A stretch of 64,000 nt of DNA from Pleomorphomonas carboxyditropha (lineage in GTDB: Bacteria; Pseudomonadota; Alphaproteobacteria; Rhizobiales; Pleomorphomonadaceae): contig NZ_NQVN01000025.1 in assembly GCF_002770725.1 (NCBI RefSeq), positions 1 to 64,000 on the forward strand. The letters are read 5' to 3'. This document shows positions 8,599-16,813 of this stretch, in pieces. The notes under the pieces were generated by a model. It was not told where the DNA came from. It saw only the letters and a list, made by a program, of their open reading frames with translations, and searched no databases. The translations under genes were made by a program, and so were the position numbers. Position 1 is the first letter of the stretch, and each line of letters starts with the position of its first letter.

Positions 8599-9435
8599 AT
8601 GAAAATTCTCGGTCGCAAGGTCAAGCCCGCCCGCATCCTCGTCTACGCCATCCTGGTCGCGACGGCGGTGACCATGCTGGTGCCCTTCGTGTGGATGCTG
8701 TCGGCGTCGCTGAAGCTCAGCAAGGACGTGTTCTCCTTCCCGGTGGAGTGGTTCCCCGCCCAGCCGGTGTGGCACAACTACGTCGACATCTGGACCAAGG
8801 TGCCGCTGGCGCTGTTCATCTGGAACACCTCCAAGCTGACCGTCATCGTCACGCTGCTGCAGCTCCTCACTTCGAGCTTCGCCGCCTACGCCTTCGCCAA
8901 GCTCGACTTCAAGTACAAGAACGCGCTGTTCCTCGGTTACATCGGCACCATCGCCATGCCCTGGCAGGTCTACATGGTGCCGCAGTTCATCATGATGCGC
9001 GAGTTCCACCTCAACAACACGCATCTGGCGCTGATCTGCCTGCAGGCCTTCACCGCCTTCGGCGTGTTCCTGATGCGGCAGTTCTACCAGAGCATTCCCG
9101 ACGAGCTCTGCGAGGCCGCCCGCATCGACGGCATGAACGAATACCAGATCTGGTGGAAGATCATGCTGCCGCTGTCCAAGCCGGCGCTGTCGACGCTGAC
9201 GATCTTCACCTTCGTCACCACCTGGAACGACTTCCTCGGGCCGATGATCTACCTCACCAAGACCGAGCTCAAGACGATCCAGATCGGCCTCCGCATGTTC
9301 ATCGCCCAGTATTCGGCCGAATACGGGCTGATCATGGCGGCGTCGGTGGTGACGCTGATCCCCGTGCTCGTCGTCTTCCTCGCCCTGCAACGCTTCTTCG
9401 TCGAAGGCATCGCCTCGAGCGGCCTCAAGGGCTGA
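8599..9435 (+). CDS. Carbohydrate ABC transporter permease, MalG type
   Basis: Second membrane subunit of the importer. It has about six membrane segments, an N-terminal first helix (ILVYAILVATAVTMLVPFVW), and a clear EAA loop, EAARIDGMNEYQIWWKIMLP. The ATG at 8599 follows GGAGGAAA, 24 bp after the stop of the MalF-type gene. Its 278 residues are normal for MalG/UgpE. It should form a heterodimer with the 7658 product and use the ATPase encoded at 12693. Confidence 0.92.
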   Translation: MKILGRKVKPARILVYAILVATAVTMLVPFVWMLSASLKLSKDVFSFPVEWFPAQPVWHNYVDIWTKVPLALFIWNTSKLTVIVTLLQLLTSSFAAYAFAKLDFKYKNALFLGYIGTIAMPWQVYMVPQFIMMREFHLNNTHLALICLQAFTAFGVFLMRQFYQSIPDELCEAARIDGMNEYQIWWKIMLPLSKPALSTLTIFTFVTTWNDFLGPMIYLTKTELKTIQIGLRMFIAQYSAEYGLIMAASVVTLIPVLVVFLALQRFFVEGIASSGLKG

Positions 9436-9454
9436 GCGCAGCGAAAGGACCATC

Positions 9455-10627
9455 ATGACCGCGTGTATTTCGCCGACGATCGATCCGGTGACCGACGACG
9501 AGGTGGCGGCTGCGCTCGACCTCGCCGTCGACCTGGTGCGGCGCAACCTGCCCGAATTCACCCACGCCGCCCGCAATCATTCGAGCGTCGACAATTTCTA
9601 CCCGACCTGCGCCAACGACCAGTGGACCTGCGGCTTCTGGCCGGGCCAGGTCTGGCTCGCCTACGAGCGCTCGCGAGACGAGGCCTTTCTCGACGCCGCC
9701 CGCGTGCAGGTCAGGGACTTCCACCATCGGGTGGAGAACCGCATCGCGGTCGATCATCACGACATGGGTTTCCTCTATTCGCCGAGCTGCGTCGCCGCCT
9801 ACAGGCTGACCGGCGACCGGCTGGCCCGCGCGGCGGCCCTTCTCGCCGCCGACCGGCTGATGGACCGCTTCCAGCCGGTCGGCGGCTTCATTCAGGCATG
9901 GGGCGCCTTCGGGGAGCCGGAGAACTATCGCTTCATCATCGACTGCCTGATGAACCTGCCGCTGCTCTACTGGGCGACCGCCGAGACCGGCGACGGCAGC
10001 TATGCCGACGTCGCCCGCATCCACACCGCCACCTGCCTTGCCAACTCCATCCGGCCGGATTTCTCGACCTATCACACCTTCTTCATGGATCCGGTGACCG
10101 GCCAGCCGTCGCACGGGGCGACCTGCCAGGGCTACAGCGACGATTCGCCGTGGACGCGCGGCCAGGCCTGGAGCATCTACGGCACGGCACTCGCCTACAA
10201 GGTCGACCGCACGGAGGAAAAGCGCCAGCTTTTCGACCGCCTGCTCGGCTTCTACCTGAAGAAGCTGCCCGACGATCTCGTGCCCTACTGGGACCTGATG
10301 TTCACCTCGGGCACCGAGGAGCCCCGCGATTCCTCGAGCGCGTCGATCGTCGCCTGCGGCCTCCTCGAGATGGCGCTCCACGTCGACGAGGCAGCCGCCG
10401 CCGGCTATCGCGACCTGGCCCGGCGCATGGTGGCGAGCCTCGTGCAAACCTATGCCGTCACCGATCCGGCGGTTTCCAACGGCCTGGTGCTGCACGGAAC
10501 CTATTCCAAGAAGACGCCCTTCAACACCTGTACGCCCGAGGGCGTCGACGAGTGCGTCATCTGGGGCGACTATTTCTACATGGAGGCGCTGACGCGCCTG
10601 TCCTCCGACTGGGTTTCCTACTGGTGA
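9455..10627 (+). CDS. Glycoside hydrolase family 88, unsaturated uronyl hydrolase
   Basis: GH88 enzymes remove the 4,5-unsaturated uronate that polysaccharide lyases leave at the non-reducing end of oligosaccharides. The 390-residue (alpha/alpha)6-barrel protein has the two conserved aspartates in DHHDMGFLYSP (D103) and IIDCLMNLPLLYW (D163), plus TRGQAWSIYG. No signal peptide is visible, so the enzyme should be cytoplasmic. It lies 19 bp after the permease and 10 bp before the second heparinase-like gene, so the operon pairs lyase and hydrolase steps. The natural glycan (glycosaminoglycan, alginate-, ulvan- or pectin-like) cannot be told from sequence alone. Confidence 0.88.
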   Translation: MTACISPTIDPVTDDEVAAALDLAVDLVRRNLPEFTHAARNHSSVDNFYPTCANDQWTCGFWPGQVWLAYERSRDEAFLDAARVQVRDFHHRVENRIAVDHHDMGFLYSPSCVAAYRLTGDRLARAAALLAADRLMDRFQPVGGFIQAWGAFGEPENYRFIIDCLMNLPLLYWATAETGDGSYADVARIHTATCLANSIRPDFSTYHTFFMDPVTGQPSHGATCQGYSDDSPWTRGQAWSIYGTALAYKVDRTEEKRQLFDRLLGFYLKKLPDDLVPYWDLMFTSGTEEPRDSSSASIVACGLLEMALHVDEAAAAGYRDLARRMVASLVQTYAVTDPAVSNGLVLHGTYSKKTPFNTCTPEGVDECVIWGDYFYMEALTRLSSDWVSYW

Positions 10628-10637
10628 GGCGTCTATC

Positions 10638-12662
10638 GTGAATCCTCAGGCGTTCTTCGAAGGATCCGACCGTCTGTTCATGCGCGGCGCCGCCGACCGC
10701 GACCGGATCGCCGCCTTCGTGCGCGAGACCTATCCGGACGAGGCGGCCCGCCTCGTCGCCGCCGCCGACATGGTCGTCGCCCAGCGCTTCGTGTTCGAGG
10801 AGCGGTGGGACATGGAGCGCACCCACGTGCCCGAGGTCTTCCCGGGCGAGATCGACTGGCTGCACCAGCCGGGCGACGATCCCGAGTGGATCTTCGCCTT
10901 CAACCGGATGCGCTTCTGGATCACCCTCGGCCGCGCCTATGCGCTGACCGGCGACGAGCGCTACGCCAATGCCTTCGCCGGCCAGCTCGTCCACTGGGTG
11001 CGGACGGTCAGGCGGGACGATCCGGCCAATGCCAAGGCCTGGCGGACCATCGAGGCCGGCATCCGCATGGAATACTGGGTCAAGGCGATGGCCTGCTTCG
11101 AGGGCAGCCCGGCCATCACCCCCGAGGTGATGGACGCCTTCGTCGCCTCGATGACCGAGCACGCCGAATTCCTCATGGGGGTGTGGAACAGCTACAACCT
11201 GATGAGCAACTGGGGCGTTCTCGCCAACCACGGCCTGTTCATCGTCGGCGCCGCCGTGCCGGCCCCGCGCGCCGGCGACTACCGGCGCGAGGCCGCCCGC
11301 CGCCTTGCCGAGGAAGCGCGCATCCAGATCGACGACGACGGCTTCCAGTGGGAGCAGAGCCCGATGTACCACAACGAGGTCACGGCCTGTTACCTCGACG
11401 TGGTGACGCTCGCCGACCGGGGCGGCCACGAGCTGCCGGAGCCGATCCGCCGCAAGACGCGGGACCTTTGCCGCGTCACCGCGCTTTCCGGCAAGCCGGA
11501 CGGCCACGAATTGTCGATGGGCGACAGCGACGACATCGACCAGCGCGACCTGGTGGTGCGCGGCGCCGTGATCTTCTCCGATCCGCTGCTCAGGGCGTTC
11601 GGCGGTCCGGTCATGGACGTCGACGCGGTGTGGGATCTCGGCGCCGACGCCATCGCCGCCTACGCGGCCCTGCCGGCGGAGCCGCCGCGCTCGGCCGATA
11701 CGGCGCTCCACCACTCCGGCAATTTCTACCTCCGCGACCGCTGGGGCGAGGACGGCACCTTCGTGCATTTCCACTGCGGCACGCTCGGCGCCGGCCACGG
11801 CCATTCCGACAAGCTGCATGTCGACCTGTTCGCCCGCGGCGAGGACATCCTCGTCGACGCCGGCCGCTACACCTACGTCGACAAGCCGGAGCGCTTCGAG
11901 TTCAAGAACGCCTCGGCCCACAACACCGTCACAGTCGACGACGAGGAAGTCTACACGCCCGTCGACAGCTGGGGCTGCTCGCGCCTGTCGCGGGCGGTCA
12001 ACCGCCGCTTCGTCGCCGGCGACCGCTACGCCTATGCCGAGGGCGGGCATCTCGGCTATCAGGAGCTCGCCTCGGGCGGCGTGTTCGTCAATCGCCGGCT
12101 GCTGTTCCTGAAGCCGGACATCCTGGTGATCACGGACGAGTTCCACACCGGGGCCGCCCACGCCTACCAGCGCTACTTCCATTTCGACAGCCGCGGCAAG
12201 GTGACCGGCGACGGCCGCCGCTTCGGCTACGACAGCGCGCGCAACGCGGTCGACCTCCTGCTGGTCGGCGGCGAGCCGCACGCGAGGCTCGTCGAGAGCC
12301 GCCTGTCCCGCCGCTACAACGAGGTGGAAGCCAACCTCACGCTGCGCGTCGACGACCGCGGCGACGGCCCGCTCCGCCTCTTCACCGTCATCGGCCTCAA
12401 TCCGGCCGGCCGGCGCGAAGCGCTGTCCGCCGCGACGGTGCCGGTGACCTCGAACTTCAAGGGCGTCCGGTTCGACGATGCGACGATCCACGCCCTCGAC
12501 ATCACCAAGGGGGAACGGGCTTTCACTGTGGTGATCGCCCACCGCGAATACGCGAGCCCCACCGATACCTTCAACGCGGACGGCTGCACCGGCTTCGGCG
12601 AGGTCTCGGTCTTCGACCGCAGCGCCGGCGAAACCAGCGTTGGAACCATTCTCGTCCGGTAA
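10638..12662 (+). CDS. Heparinase II/III-family polysaccharide lyase-like protein (674 aa)
   Basis: It has an N-terminal alpha/alpha-toroid (WLHQPGDDPEWIFAFNRMRF, SYNLMSNWGVLANHG) with the likely catalytic tyrosine in FQWEQSPMYHNEV, and a C-terminal beta-sandwich with GAGHGHSDKLHVDLF and DILVDAGRYTY. The pattern matches Hepar_II_III_N plus Heparinase_II_III architecture and its length. There is no signal peptide. The GTG at 10638 is the most upstream good start; ATG at 10680 is an alternative. It sits in the importer operon directly after GH88 and is only distantly similar to the divergent heparinase-like protein at 5551-7347, so the two probably attack different bonds or chain positions. Confidence 0.85.
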   Translation: MNPQAFFEGSDRLFMRGAADRDRIAAFVRETYPDEAARLVAAADMVVAQRFVFEERWDMERTHVPEVFPGEIDWLHQPGDDPEWIFAFNRMRFWITLGRAYALTGDERYANAFAGQLVHWVRTVRRDDPANAKAWRTIEAGIRMEYWVKAMACFEGSPAITPEVMDAFVASMTEHAEFLMGVWNSYNLMSNWGVLANHGLFIVGAAVPAPRAGDYRREAARRLAEEARIQIDDDGFQWEQSPMYHNEVTACYLDVVTLADRGGHELPEPIRRKTRDLCRVTALSGKPDGHELSMGDSDDIDQRDLVVRGAVIFSDPLLRAFGGPVMDVDAVWDLGADAIAAYAALPAEPPRSADTALHHSGNFYLRDRWGEDGTFVHFHCGTLGAGHGHSDKLHVDLFARGEDILVDAGRYTYVDKPERFEFKNASAHNTVTVDDEEVYTPVDSWGCSRLSRAVNRRFVAGDRYAYAEGGHLGYQELASGGVFVNRRLLFLKPDILVITDEFHTGAAHAYQRYFHFDSRGKVTGDGRRFGYDSARNAVDLLLVGGEPHARLVESRLSRRYNEVEANLTLRVDDRGDGPLRLFTVIGLNPAGRREALSAATVPVTSNFKGVRFDDATIHALDITKGERAFTVVIAHREYASPTDTFNADGCTGFGEVSVFDRSAGETSVGTILVR

Positions 12663-12692
12663 CGGGCGACACTGAGCAATCGGAGGACCGTC

Positions 12693-13802
12693 ATGGCGGG
12701 CATTTCGCTTCGTGACATTCAGAAGACCTACGGCTCCCTGACCGTCGTGCACAAGCTCAACCTCGAAATCCGGGACAAGGAGTTCATCGTTCTGGTCGGA
12801 CCGTCGGGCTGCGGCAAGTCGACGACCCTCAGGATGATCGCCGGGCTGGAGGAGATCACCGCCGGCCAGCTCTACATCGGCGACGCCCTCGTCAACGATC
12901 TGGAGTCCAAGGATCGCGACATCGCCATGGTGTTCCAGAACTATGCGCTCTACCCGCATATGACGGTCTACAAGAACATGGCCTTCGGCCTCGAGCTTCG
13001 GAAGGCGCCCCGCGCCGAGATCGACGCCAAGGTCCGCGAGGCCGCCAGGATCCTCGACATCGAGCACCTGCTCAACCGCAAGCCGAAGGCGCTCAGCGGC
13101 GGCCAGCGCCAGCGCGTGGCGCTCGGGCGCGCCATGGTGCGCAATCCGGCGGTGTTCCTGCTCGACGAGCCGCTCAGCAACCTCGACGCCAAGCTGCGCG
13201 CGACGATGCGGGTGGAGATTTCAAAGCTGCACAAGAGCCTCGGCACCACCTTCATCTACGTCACCCACGATCAGGTGGAGGCGATGACCATGGCCGACCG
13301 CATCGTGGTGATGAAGGACGGCTTCATCCAGCAGGTCGACACGCCGCAGAACCTCTACGACAATCCCTGCAACATGTTCGTGGCCGGCTTCATCGGCTCG
13401 CCGCAGATGAACATGCTGCCCGTGCGCATCGAGCGGACCGCCGCCGGCTTCGCCGCCCGCTTCGGCGACGATGTCATTCCGCTGCCCGAGCGCGCCGGCG
13501 AAGCGGTGCTGGCGCCCTGGCTCGGCCGCGACTGCATGCTCGGCATCCGGCCGGAAGACCTGCACGACGAGGCCTCCTCCTACATGGGGCAGGCGACGAC
13601 GACGCCGATCACCACCACGGTCGAGCTCGCCGAGCCCATGGGATCGGAGGTCCACCTCAATCTCATCGTCAACGGAACCAAGATGGTGGCCAAGGTGCCG
13701 CCGCGCTGCAAGGCGCGCGACGGCGACGCGGTGACGCTCGGCATCGACACCACCAAGCTGCACCTGTTCGACAGGGAAAGCGAGAACACCATCTTCAACT
13801 GA
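12693..13802 (+). CDS. Sugar ABC transporter ATP-binding protein (UgpC/MsmK type)
   Basis: Energising subunit of the importer. The nucleotide-binding domain has Walker [10 protein letters not shown], signature [14 protein letters not shown] and Walker B VFLLDEP, followed by the switch histidine in YVTHDQ. A C-terminal TOBE/MalK-like regulatory domain (CMLGIRPEDL) extends to residue 369. It lies between the heparinase-like and YesL-like genes in the operon. A second, similar ATPase at 21190 serves the GH42 operon. Confidence 0.92.
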   Translation: MAGISLRDIQKTYGSLTVVHKLNLEIRDKEFIVLVGPSGCGKSTTLRMIAGLEEITAGQLYIGDALVNDLESKDRDIAMVFQNYALYPHMTVYKNMAFGLELRKAPRAEIDAKVREAARILDIEHLLNRKPKALSGGQRQRVALGRAMVRNPAVFLLDEPLSNLDAKLRATMRVEISKLHKSLGTTFIYVTHDQVEAMTMADRIVVMKDGFIQQVDTPQNLYDNPCNMFVAGFIGSPQMNMLPVRIERTAAGFAARFGDDVIPLPERAGEAVLAPWLGRDCMLGIRPEDLHDEASSYMGQATTTPITTTVELAEPMGSEVHLNLIVNGTKMVAKVPPRCKARDGDAVTLGIDTTKLHLFDRESENTIFN

Positions 13803-13819
13803 GGCCAATGGAGGCCGGC

Positions 13820-14527
13820 ATGTGGAGGTTCGGCGCCCGCCGCGGCGACGTCAGGGAGATCGACAGGAACGCGCCGCCCAAGAGGGGCGCGGCGCTTTTC
13901 GTCGACATCCTGGCGCGCGAATGGTGGGAGCTGTTCAAGCTCAACCTGCTCATGGTGCTGTTCGCCCTGCCGATCGTCACCATTCCGGCGATGCTGGCGG
14001 CGACGACGCGCATCACCACCACGATGATCCGCGACGAGAACCACTATCTGTGGCGGGACTTCCAGGAGAGCTTCCGGCGGCAGTTCTGGCGCGCCACCCT
14101 TGTCGGCTGGATTTTCGGGGCGGCCATCGCCCTCGGCGTCGCCGCCGTCGCCGTCTATGCGAGAGCGGCGGCCACCGAGCCGCTTTTCGTGCTGCCGGTG
14201 GTGGTGTCGCTGTTCGGCACCATCGTGCTCCTGCTCATGGCCTCGCACAGCCTGACGCTGATGGCGCTCACCGGCCTTCCCACCCTGCAACTGCTCGGCA
14301 AGGCCTGCCTGATGACCGTCGCCGGCTTCCTGCCGGGGCTGGCAGCGCTGCTGCTCTGCGCCGTGGTCTGGCTGGTGCATGTCGCCGCCTATCCGGTCAG
14401 CATCTTCATTCCGGCCACCTTCGGCTTTTCGCTCTGCGCCCTGGTGATGACCTTCCAGAGCCAGCGCGCGCTCGTCCGCTACCAGTCGCTCGCCCGCCGG
14501 GCGGCCGGCACGGGAAACATGGTTTGA
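13820..14527 (+). CDS. YesL/DUF624-type membrane protein
   Basis: A 235-residue integral membrane protein with about five hydrophobic segments (LFKLNLLMVLFALPIVTIPA first). The WWELFKLNLL opening and overall layout match the YesL/DUF624 family, repeatedly found beside carbohydrate ABC importers and lyases but of unproven function. I prefer the ATG at 13820, with GGAGG five bases upstream, over the ATG at 13808. It sits between the ATPase and binding-protein genes, so an accessory role in uptake is inferred. Confidence 0.75.
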   Translation: MWRFGARRGDVREIDRNAPPKRGAALFVDILAREWWELFKLNLLMVLFALPIVTIPAMLAATTRITTTMIRDENHYLWRDFQESFRRQFWRATLVGWIFGAAIALGVAAVAVYARAAATEPLFVLPVVVSLFGTIVLLLMASHSLTLMALTGLPTLQLLGKACLMTVAGFLPGLAALLLCAVVWLVHVAAYPVSIFIPATFGFSLCALVMTFQSQRALVRYQSLARRAAGTGNMV

Positions 14528-14567
14528 CAAGGGGTGCCAGCGGCATCCGAAATCGAGGGAGAGAGAG

Positions 14568-15836
14568 ATGAAAAACTTGAAAGCCTTCGCAGCGGCGATG
14601 TCCGCCGTCGCTTCCGTCGCCGTCGTCGGCCACGCCTTCGCCGCCGACAGCGAAACCATCAAGTGGGCGCTGTGGGACTGGGACAAGACCGCCTATTACC
14701 AGCCCCTCATCGACGCCTACCAGGCCAAGCATCCCAACGTGAAGATCGAATATGTCGACCTCGGCTCGACCGACTACCAGACGATGCTGAGCACGCAGCT
14801 CACCGGCGGCGCCGACGACCTCGACGTCCTGACCATCAAGGACATTCCCGGCTACGCCACCGTGGTGCGCGCCGGCCAGCTCGAAGACCTGACCGGCTAC
14901 ATGAAGGACAACGCCATCGACCCGGCCGCCTATTCCGGCCTGATCGAGCAGATCACCATCAAGGACAAGGTCTACGCGCTGCCGTTCCGCAGCGACTTCT
15001 GGGTCGTCTATTACAACAAGGACCTGTTCGACAAGGCCGGCGTTGCCTATCCGACCAACGACATGACGGTGGCCCAGTATGACGAGCTGTCGCGGAAGAT
15101 GACCAGCGGCGCCGGCTCCGACAAGGTCTACGGCAGCATCTTCCACATCTGGCGCAGCACCGTCGAGCTGTTCGGCATCCTCGACGGCCAGCACACCGTG
15201 GTGGACGGCAACTACGACTTCCTGAAGCCGTGGTACGAGCGGGCGCTCCAGTTGCAGAGCGACGGCATCGTGCCGGACTACGCCATGCTGAAGACGTCGA
15301 ACACCCACTATTCGGCGCCCTTCTTCAACAACACGGTGGCGATGCTGCCGATGGGCACCTGGTTCGCCGCGACGCAGATCGCCAAGGTCCAGTCCGGCGA
15401 ATCCAAGTCGACCAACTGGGGCATCGTCAAGTATCCGCATCCGGACGGCGTCACGGCGGGCACCACCATCGCCACCATCACGTCGCTCGCCGTCAACACG
15501 CAGTCGAGCCACAAGGAGACGGCCCTCGACTTCCTCAAGTTCGTGACCGGCCCCGAGGGCGCGGCCATCGTCGCCGCGACCGGCACCATCCCGGCGGTGC
15601 GCGACGCCAAGGTGATCGACACCATCACGGCGATCGACGGCTTCCCGAAGGACGAGAACAGCAAGGCGGCGCTCACCATCGAGAAGGGCTATCTCGAGAT
15701 GCCGGTGCATCCCAAGGCGCCGCAGATCGAGGTGGCGCTCAACCGCGTCCACGATTCGATCATGACCAAGAACGAGACGGTCGAGGACGGCATCGCCGAA
15801 ATGAACAAGACGGTGGGCAACATCATCGGGCAGTGA
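14568..15836 (+). CDS. Sugar ABC transporter substrate-binding protein (family 1)
   Basis: Periplasmic receptor that delivers the oligosaccharide to the importer. A Sec signal peptide spans residues about 1-25, ending at HAFA. The mature protein has the family 1 solute-binding pattern: IKWALWDWDK, YNKDLFDKAGVAYP, and a long region of aromatic residues for ring stacking. Length is 422 residues. GAGAGAG precedes the start. A strong hairpin follows the gene (15865-15895) and may raise the level of this message over the downstream gene. Confidence 0.9.
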   Translation: MKNLKAFAAAMSAVASVAVVGHAFAADSETIKWALWDWDKTAYYQPLIDAYQAKHPNVKIEYVDLGSTDYQTMLSTQLTGGADDLDVLTIKDIPGYATVVRAGQLEDLTGYMKDNAIDPAAYSGLIEQITIKDKVYALPFRSDFWVVYYNKDLFDKAGVAYPTNDMTVAQYDELSRKMTSGAGSDKVYGSIFHIWRSTVELFGILDGQHTVVDGNYDFLKPWYERALQLQSDGIVPDYAMLKTSNTHYSAPFFNNTVAMLPMGTWFAATQIAKVQSGESKSTNWGIVKYPHPDGVTAGTTIATITSLAVNTQSSHKETALDFLKFVTGPEGAAIVAATGTIPAVRDAKVIDTITAIDGFPKDENSKAALTIEKGYLEMPVHPKAPQIEVALNRVHDSIMTKNETVEDGIAEMNKTVGNIIGQ

Positions 15837-15864
15837 ACTGCCGGTGCACCGCCAAGGAAACAGG

Positions 15865-15895
15865 GCGCCGCGGCCGGATTTTCCCGCCGCGGCGC
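15865..15895 (+). terminator. Intra-operon hairpin after the binding-protein gene
   Basis: Perfect 10-bp arms GCGCCGCGGC and GCCGCGGCGC flank an 11-nt loop, followed by TCATTTA. There is no long T-run, so it is more likely a partial terminator or mRNA-stabilising hairpin than a full stop. Confidence 0.55.
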
Positions 15896-15913
15896 TCATT
15901 TAAGGAGGGATGA

Positions 15914-16711
15914 ATGTCCATTCGCCTGAAAATCGTCGCCGCCGACGGGACCGTGCACGCCGAGGCCCGCGGCGAGACCGAAGTGCAGCTCGTCTATTCG
16001 GCCGCCTATGCGCCGGGTGACCGCATTCTCCTCGCTACGGACGCAACGCCCGCGCATGTCCGGGTTCGCCTGGACGATTGTCTCGCCTGTCCGCTGCTGT
16101 GGCTGCCGGAGGGGCGCTTCGACTATTCGCCGCCCTTCGGCGACGCCGCGAAGGCCTTTGCTCCCTTCGCCTTTGCCGGCGAGCGGCATTTTCTCACGGC
16201 ACGGCTGGCCACGCCCGAGGAGATCGGAACGCGGCGCGACCTGGCGCTGAACCCGTTCGACTTCGCCGACAGCACCGTCTTTCCGCACGCCTTTGCCAAC
16301 TCGGTGACGCGCGGCGAGGCGCTGTTCGCCGCCCGCAACGCCATCGACGGGCTAACCGCCACCGCCGGCCATGGCGAGTGGCCGTACACCAGTTGGGGCA
16401 TCGATCGCAATCCCGAGGCGGAGCTGACCGTCGCCTTCGGCCGTCCGGTGCTCGTCGACGAGGTGGTGTTGCATACCCGCGCCGACTTTCCGCACGACGC
16501 CTGGTGGTCCCAGGCCCTCCTGTCCTTTTCCGAAGGGCCGGATCTGGCGATCAAGCTGGAGAAGACCGGCAGCGGTCAGCGGACCCGCTTTCCGAAGCGC
16601 CCGACCGAATGGATCCGGCTGCACCGCCTGATCAAGGCGGACGATCCGTCGCCTTTTCCGGCGCTGACGTCGATCGGTTGCCTGGGAGTGGAGGCCGGCG
16701 CCGGACTGTGA
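15914..16711 (+). CDS. Discoidin-like (F5/8 C-type) carbohydrate-binding protein
   Basis: A 265-residue protein, last in the operon. The C-terminal half (residues about 110-255) carries a recognisable jelly-roll pattern: ARNAIDG, SWGIDRNPEAELTVAFGRPV and LHTRADFPHDAWW, followed by FSEGPDLAIKL. The N-terminal 100 residues form a separate domain I do not recognise. No signal peptide is visible, so it is predicted to be cytoplasmic, which is odd for a carbohydrate-binding module. The start follows AAGGAGGG. It may hold oligosaccharides for the intracellular lyase and GH88, but this is inference. Confidence 0.65.
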   Translation: MSIRLKIVAADGTVHAEARGETEVQLVYSAAYAPGDRILLATDATPAHVRVRLDDCLACPLLWLPEGRFDYSPPFGDAAKAFAPFAFAGERHFLTARLATPEEIGTRRDLALNPFDFADSTVFPHAFANSVTRGEALFAARNAIDGLTATAGHGEWPYTSWGIDRNPEAELTVAFGRPVLVDEVVLHTRADFPHDAWWSQALLSFSEGPDLAIKLEKTGSGQRTRFPKRPTEWIRLHRLIKADDPSPFPALTSIGCLGVEAGAGL

Positions 16712-16749
16712 GGCCGACGAATCCGCTGGAAGGCTGACGGCCGATTGGT

Positions 16750-16763
16750 ATCACTGATTTTTC
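16750..16763. promoter_or_regulatory. ATCACTGATTTTTC site upstream of second LacI gene
   Basis: ATCACTGATTTTTC, 51 bp before the lacI-type start, is repeated exactly at 17869-17882 just after the same gene. This suggests autoregulation by the encoded repressor. Confidence 0.55.
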
Positions 16764-16813
16764 TCCGGCCTCGGCTATGCTAGGCTGCGTTCCAGAGTCA
16801 ACTGGAACTGAGA

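Noticed and set aside
10557-13067. A frame of more than 800 codons opposite the GH88 and heparinase-like operon
   Set aside because: Low-complexity His/Asp/Val/Gly translation opposite genes with clear catalytic motifs; a shadow frame.
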